A stretch of DNA of 17,888 bases from WJLY01 sp964399265 (GTDB lineage Bacteria; Joyebacterota; Joyebacteria; Joyebacterales; Joyebacteraceae), in NCBI GenBank assembly GCA_964399265.1, contig CAYNQF010000050.1, forward strand, positions 1-17,888. Direction: 5' to 3'. The notes under the pieces are model-generated. The model was given only the letters and a program-made list of their open reading frames with translations. It had not been told where the DNA came from and did not search any database. Position 1 is the stretch's first letter. Every line of letters begins with the position of its first letter. Shown here piece after piece: positions 14,346 through 17,888 of this stretch. The translations under genes and the position numbers were made by a program.

Positions 14346-14404
14346 CGAGCCCCCTCACGCCGGAGACCGTGTTCGGTCGCCCGCCCTCTGGATGACGAGC
14401 CCCG
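14305..14404. repeat. Diverged two-copy 50-bp tandem repeat at a convergent gene junction
   Basis: Copy 1 (14305-14354) and copy 2 (14355-14404) both begin TCACGC and both end with CTGGATGACGAGCCCC followed by one variable base. By eye 38 of the first 49 positions agree, including the last 16 in a row. Copy 1 holds the TGA stop of the plus-strand GH38 gene; copy 2 opens with the minus-strand stop of the EamA gene. In the shifted frame copy 2 would read TPETVFGRPPSG-stop against TLEVEFDGRPAG-stop in copy 1. Confidence 0.75.
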
Positions 14405-15260
14405 CGACGATGAGGACGAGCCCGACCAGTGTGGACGGCAGGATGGCCTCCCCCAGCACCATCCTCACGAACACGAGCGACAGGAACGGCGCTACGAAGA
14501 TCAGGTAGCTGATCCTCGCGGTGCTGCCCGACAGGCGCAGCGCCGACAGCCACAGCACGAACGTCACTCCCATCTCGACGACACCGATGTAGGCGGCGGA
14601 GAGCACCGCTGCCGCGCCCGATGGACGGAGGTCCGAGAAGACCACGCAGGCCGCCAGAACGAGCGGGACCGACATGAGGAAGTTAAGGAACAGCCGCTCC
14701 GTCGGGTCCATCTCGTCCTTCGTGTTGAGGATCCAGTAGAGCGCCCACACGAACGCGCTCCCGAGCGCCAGTCCCACGCCGAGCGGGTCGACGAGGCCCA
14801 GCCCCACGATCCGGCCGCGCGTCGAGATGACCCACACCCCCCCGTAGCTAACAAGACCCGCCAACACGCCGCGAGAGCCGAGGCGTTGTTTGAGGAGAGG
14901 CACCGATAGAAGGGCGAGAGCGATGGCCCACGTGTAGTTGAGCGGCTGCGCCATCTGCGCCGGAAGCAGCTCGTAGGCCTTGAGGACGATCAGGTAGTAG
15001 AGGAACGGGTTCAGGAACCCGAGCCCGAGCGACCTCGCGTACTCTCGCCGCGGCGACGCGAGGCAGCGCCTGAGACGCCCTCTCACGGCCAGGAGCCCGG
15101 CGAGGACCAGGCAGGAGAAGAGCGTCGAGTAGAAGAGGAGCTGAATGAAGTCGAGCCGCGCAAGGGACAGCTTGAAAGCCGTCGGGATCGTGGACCACAG
15201 AAGGACCGCGGCCGCGGCGAACGCGTAGGCCCTCCGCTGGTCGACGGGACGGTCGCTCAA
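14355..15260 (-). CDS. EamA/DMT-family membrane transporter
   Basis: This 301-residue protein has about ten hydrophobic helices arranged as two EamA repeats (roughly residues 12-135 and 155-290). The opening FAAAAVLLWSTIPTAFKLSL and the second-repeat SAFVWALYWILNTK are typical of the drug/metabolite transporter superfamily, as is the closing LGEAILPSTLVGLVLIVAGL. Such proteins move small metabolites or amino acids across the cytoplasmic membrane; the substrate cannot be predicted. The start is a TTG at 15260, supported by GGAGG four bases upstream and by the lack of a better in-frame start near the first helix. It lies 81 bp after the GH97 stop on the same strand and converges on the GH38 gene with 9 bp between stops. 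No clear intrinsic terminator lies between them. Confidence 0.87.
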   Translation of the reverse strand: MSDRPVDQRRAYAFAAAAVLLWSTIPTAFKLSLARLDFIQLLFYSTLFSCLVLAGLLAVRGRLRRCLASPRREYARSLGLGFLNPFLYYLIVLKAYELLPAQMAQPLNYTWAIALALLSVPLLKQRLGSRGVLAGLVSYGGVWVISTRGRIVGLGLVDPLGVGLALGSAFVWALYWILNTKDEMDPTERLFLNFLMSVPLVLAACVVFSDLRPSGAAAVLSAAYIGVVEMGVTFVLWLSALRLSGSTARISYLIFVAPFLSLVFVRMVLGEAILPSTLVGLVLIVAGLVIQRAGDRTRSPA

Positions 15261-15341
15261 GGGGCCTCCATCAGGACGCGTGATCGATCGACGGCCGCTG
15301 CCGGCATCGGACCCCGGGGGACCGCGCGAGCCTCGCCCGGC

Positions 15342-17390
15342 TCAGAACGGCGGCTCGTACCACGGCAGCTCGGAGCGCTCCACCTCCGTCGCGGGGCGCA
15401 CCTCCGCCGCGAACCCGCCGCCGGCCGCCAGCGCAAGCGCCAGCCACGTGTCCTGGTCGACAAGGACGGACGCTATGTCGACGGGGTACGGGTTCGTCTC
15501 CCAATCGGCGTCCGCCCCGTCGGCGAACGTCCTCGCGACGTAGATGGTGCCGGGCTCGAGGAACGTGAGCGGCTCGCGCAGCACGCGCGCCTCCTCGTCG
15601 GTGACCGCGCCCAGGTACCACGCGTCCCCCGACCGGCGGGCGAAGAAGGCGAAGTCGCCGATCGCGGCGTCCGGGACCCTCGTCTCATCCCACGTGGTGG
15701 GCACCAGCTCGATGAACTCGAAGGCCGGGTTGCCCTCGTAGTTCTCGGGCAGGTCCGCGGCCATCTGGAGAGGGCTCTCCAGAACGGCGTACAGCGCGAG
15801 CTGCTTCGCGAGGGTCGTGTGCACCCGGTTGTTCGGCTTGTATCGGTCGAACGTGAGGTCGAAGATGCCCGGCGTGTAGTCGAGCGGGCCGGCCAGCATC
15901 CTCGTGAACGGCAGGATGGTCGTGTGCTCCGGCGGGTTCCCGTCGCTCCAGGCGTTGTACTCCATGCCGCGCACGCCCTCGCGCGTCATCATGTTGGGAT
16001 AGGTCCGCTCTATTCCGGTCGGCTTGATGGGCTCGTGCACGTCGAGGACGATGTGTCTTTCGGCCGCTGCCTCGACGACCCGTCTGTAGTGCCTGACCAT
16101 CCACTGGCCGTGGTGATGCTGGCCTCTGGGGTAGATCCCGCCCGCGTAGCCCGTCTTCACCGCGGGCACGCCCAGTCGCGCATACAGACCGAGCGCCTGG
16201 TCGAGCATCTTCTCGTATCCGGGGACGTCTCCCCCGGTCTCGTGATGTCCGATGATCGAGACGCCCCTCTCGCGCCCGTACCTGACCACCTCGTCCAGGT
16301 CGAAGTCGTGGTACGGAGTCACGAAGTCGAACGCCCCGTAGCCGCCCCACTTGTCCCAGCCGGTGTTCCACCCCTCTATCAGGAGACCCGGTATGCCGTG
16401 CTCCGAGGCGAAGTCGATGTAGGCCTTGGCGTGCTCGGTCGTCGCGCCGTGCTCGGGTCCCATGTGCCAGGTCCACTTCCCTATGTGCATCGCCCACCAG
16501 ATGCCCACGTACTTCATCGGCCTGATCCACGACGTGTCCTCGAAGGCACACGGCTCGTTCAGGTTGAGTATGAGCGTCGACTCGACGAGGTCTCCGGGGG
16601 TGTCGCCGATCTGTATCGTGCGCCACGGTGAGACGAGCGGCGTCGATCCGCGGACCTTTACGCCATCGGGCCACGGGACAAGCTCGCACCTGAGCGCCAG
16701 GGGGTCGCCGTCGACCCAGGAGAGCGTCATCCCGGCGTAGTCCGTGAGGTTGGCCTCGTGCACGGCCAGGTGGAGCCCCGAGCCGGCGCGCATCGTAATT
16801 GGCGTGTTGGCGGTGCTCAGCTCCGAGAGCGGCAGTTCCCGGAAGAGGTGCTCGTAGCTGTCGTAGTCGGCGCGGATCGACCACGTGGTGTGGTCGCCTT
16901 CGAACCTGAACTGGGTGACCTCCTCGGTTATCTCCACGTCCGGGAGGTTCGGCTGCTCCGGGAGCTCGTAGCGGAATCCGATCCCGTCGTCGAAGACGCG
17001 GAAGCGCGCGACCATCGCTCGCTTGAGTCCTTCTCGCTCGCGGAGGGTCAACGCCAGTTCGTTGTAGTGGTTCGTCGCCTGAGACGACTTGCCCCACACC
17101 GGACGCCAGGTCTCGTCGTGCGTCGCGCGCGACGAGTCGGCGACCTCGAACCCGTCGACCATCGGAGGCGCCTCGCGGAACCTGTAGCCCATCGGCGACG
17201 GCCGGACGATCGTGACCCCGCCCCGCGCGACGGAGTAGGTCGGCGCCCCGGCGTCGTCCAAAGAGAACGTCACGCAGATGCTACCGTCCGGAGAGCAGAC
17301 GCTGGCGTCCCATGGCGCCGACGCTTCTGCACCATCTACCAGAGCCACCAACATGCCTCCAAGGACCAGAGCGGCCGCGAGCTTGCGCAT
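15342..17390 (-). CDS. GH97 family SusB-type (inverting) alpha-glycosidase
   Basis: This 682-residue protein begins with a signal peptide (MRKLAAALVLGGMLVALVDGAEA), so it is exported, probably to the periplasm. An N-terminal beta-sandwich starting with SPDGSICVTFSL leads to a (beta/alpha)8 barrel (YVGIWWAMHIGKWTWHMG, about 300-580). Three glutamates sit in IGHHETGG (Glu384), DVHEPIKPTG (Glu453) and RGMEYNAW (Glu477). Their spacing, 69 and 24 residues, equals that of the catalytic Glu439, Glu508 and Glu532 of Bacteroides SusB, and Glu471 fits the calcium ligand Glu526. The loop VKTGYAGG lacks the aspartate used by retaining members. It is therefore predicted to be an inverting alpha-glucosidase-type enzyme, although alpha-galactoside activity cannot be excluded. 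The ATG has GGGAGG six bases upstream. It follows the amidohydrolase gene by 45 bp, suggesting co-transcription. Confidence 0.92.
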   Translation of the reverse strand: MRKLAAALVLGGMLVALVDGAEASAPWDASVCSPDGSICVTFSLDDAGAPTYSVARGGVTIVRPSPMGYRFREAPPMVDGFEVADSSRATHDETWRPVWGKSSQATNHYNELALTLREREGLKRAMVARFRVFDDGIGFRYELPEQPNLPDVEITEEVTQFRFEGDHTTWSIRADYDSYEHLFRELPLSELSTANTPITMRAGSGLHLAVHEANLTDYAGMTLSWVDGDPLALRCELVPWPDGVKVRGSTPLVSPWRTIQIGDTPGDLVESTLILNLNEPCAFEDTSWIRPMKYVGIWWAMHIGKWTWHMGPEHGATTEHAKAYIDFASEHGIPGLLIEGWNTGWDKWGGYGAFDFVTPYHDFDLDEVVRYGRERGVSIIGHHETGGDVPGYEKMLDQALGLYARLGVPAVKTGYAGGIYPRGQHHHGQWMVRHYRRVVEAAAERHIVLDVHEPIKPTGIERTYPNMMTREGVRGMEYNAWSDGNPPEHTTILPFTRMLAGPLDYTPGIFDLTFDRYKPNNRVHTTLAKQLALYAVLESPLQMAADLPENYEGNPAFEFIELVPTTWDETRVPDAAIGDFAFFARRSGDAWYLGAVTDEEARVLREPLTFLEPGTIYVARTFADGADADWETNPYPVDIASVLVDQDTWLALALAAGGGFAAEVRPATEVERSELPWYEPPF

Positions 17391-17435
17391 CTCATGCCTC
17401 CCGGTCTTGCATCGTGGCAGATTGGGCGGATCGTC

Positions 17436-17888
17436 CTAGTCCTCGAATACGATCCCGCCCTCGCCGTACACCTTCACGGGATACGACGTGATGTCGAACG
17501 GGTCGCCGTTCCAGCAGGTGAAGGAGGCCCACTTGCCCTTCTCGAGCGTGCCGAGCTGCTTGTCCACACCTATGATCCCGGCATTGCGCCTGGTCACCAG
17601 CTCGATGGCCTCCTGCTTCGTCAGTCCGAACCGCGTGAACCACCTGGTCTGCATGAAGAGCATCCCGGAGAGAATCACAGGATGGTCCGTCATGAGCCCG
17701 TACTGGACGCCCGACTCCATCAGGTAGCGGACGTTTCTCCACGACTCGTGCTTCAGTTCGACCTTGTACGGATGCGAGTCGAGGGGCCCGTACACGACCG
17801 GGATCCTCCGCTTCTTGAGTTCGGTGTAGATCTCGGGCTGGTGCACGTCGCCGGCGTGCTCGACGGTGACGCTCAGCTTGAACTCGTC
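17436..17888 (-). CDS. Imidazolonepropionase-like amidohydrolase (C-terminal part, start off the right edge)
   Basis: The frame is open from the window edge, giving 150 residues plus the stop. Visible features are VTVEHAGDVHQPEIYTELKKR, PVVYGPLDSHPY, and GLMTDHPVI, whose aspartate fits the last metal ligand of the TIM-barrel amidohydrolase superfamily. These are followed by the helix EAIELVTRRNAGIIGVDKQLG and the closing beta-sandwich strand LEKGKWASFTCWNGDPFD. Members of this branch hydrolyse imidazolone-, dipeptide- or other cyclic amide-type substrates; the metal-binding HxH at the start of the barrel lies outside the window, so the reaction, compartment and any signal peptide cannot be judged. 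It is the upstream member of a minus-strand unit with GH97 and EamA. Confidence 0.85.
   Translation of the reverse strand, partial: DEFKLSVTVEHAGDVHQPEIYTELKKRRIPVVYGPLDSHPYKVELKHESWRNVRYLMESGVQYGLMTDHPVILSGMLFMQTRWFTRFGLTKQEAIELVTRRNAGIIGVDKQLGTLEKGKWASFTCWNGDPFDITSYPVKVYGEGGIVFED

Noticed and set aside
15261..15341. GGACCCCGGGGGACC and TCGATCGA palindromic stretches between GH97 and EamA as a terminator
   Set aside because: The first has a central mismatch and almost no loop, the second is short, and no T-run follows on the transcribed strand.
15685..17097. 470-codon alternative frame on the minus strand within GH97
   Set aside because: It lies in another frame of the same strand as a GH97 with all catalytic glutamates in place; the product is Arg/Gly-rich and motif-free.

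Overview
This is a GC-rich, gene-dense bacterial window with no RNA genes, CRISPR array or recognisable insertion sequence. A run of exactly 100 N (13919-14018) shows it comes from a scaffolded draft assembly, probably of an uncultured bacterium. Lipobox-bearing lipoproteins, secreted glycan-binding proteins and a SusB-type GH97 suggest a Gram-negative-like, polysaccharide-using organism. I cannot fix the phylum from sequence alone.

Left block (1-6085, all on the minus strand, transcribed right to left). This is a tightly packed run: a short fragment resembling the C-terminus of a uridine kinase, an FMN nitroreductase-like protein, a small protein of unknown function, an M48 metalloprotease lipoprotein, a threonine dehydratase-like PLP enzyme, two tandem head-GIN (DUF2807) beta-helix proteins, and a membrane GAF plus SpoIIE/RsbU-type phosphatase that runs off the left edge. 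Four of its gene junctions are ATGA/GTGA overlaps or gaps of only a few bases, so translational coupling is likely.

Divergent spacer (6086-6291). It holds a plausible sigma70-type promoter for the plus-strand genes and a GC-rich hairpin.

Central block (6292-14345, plus strand). A likely operon encodes a secreted CBM9-like protein, a sodium:solute symporter, a secreted PNGase F-like protein, a cytoplasmic GH130 mannoside phosphorylase and a cytoplasmic GH38 alpha-mannosidase. Together these look like a compact route for using mannose-rich N-glycans. The PNGase-like protein would release the glycan outside. The symporter would take up small sugars or mannosides. GH38 would trim alpha-mannose, and GH130 would phosphorolyse the beta-mannosyl linkage of the core (Man-GlcNAc). 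This is the most interesting system in the window.

Right block (14355-17888, minus strand, convergent with the glycan operon). A partial imidazolonepropionase-like amidohydrolase is followed by a GH97 with the complete SusB-type set of glutamates and then an EamA-family transporter. At the convergent junction a diverged 50-bp tandem duplication carries the stop codons of both facing genes.
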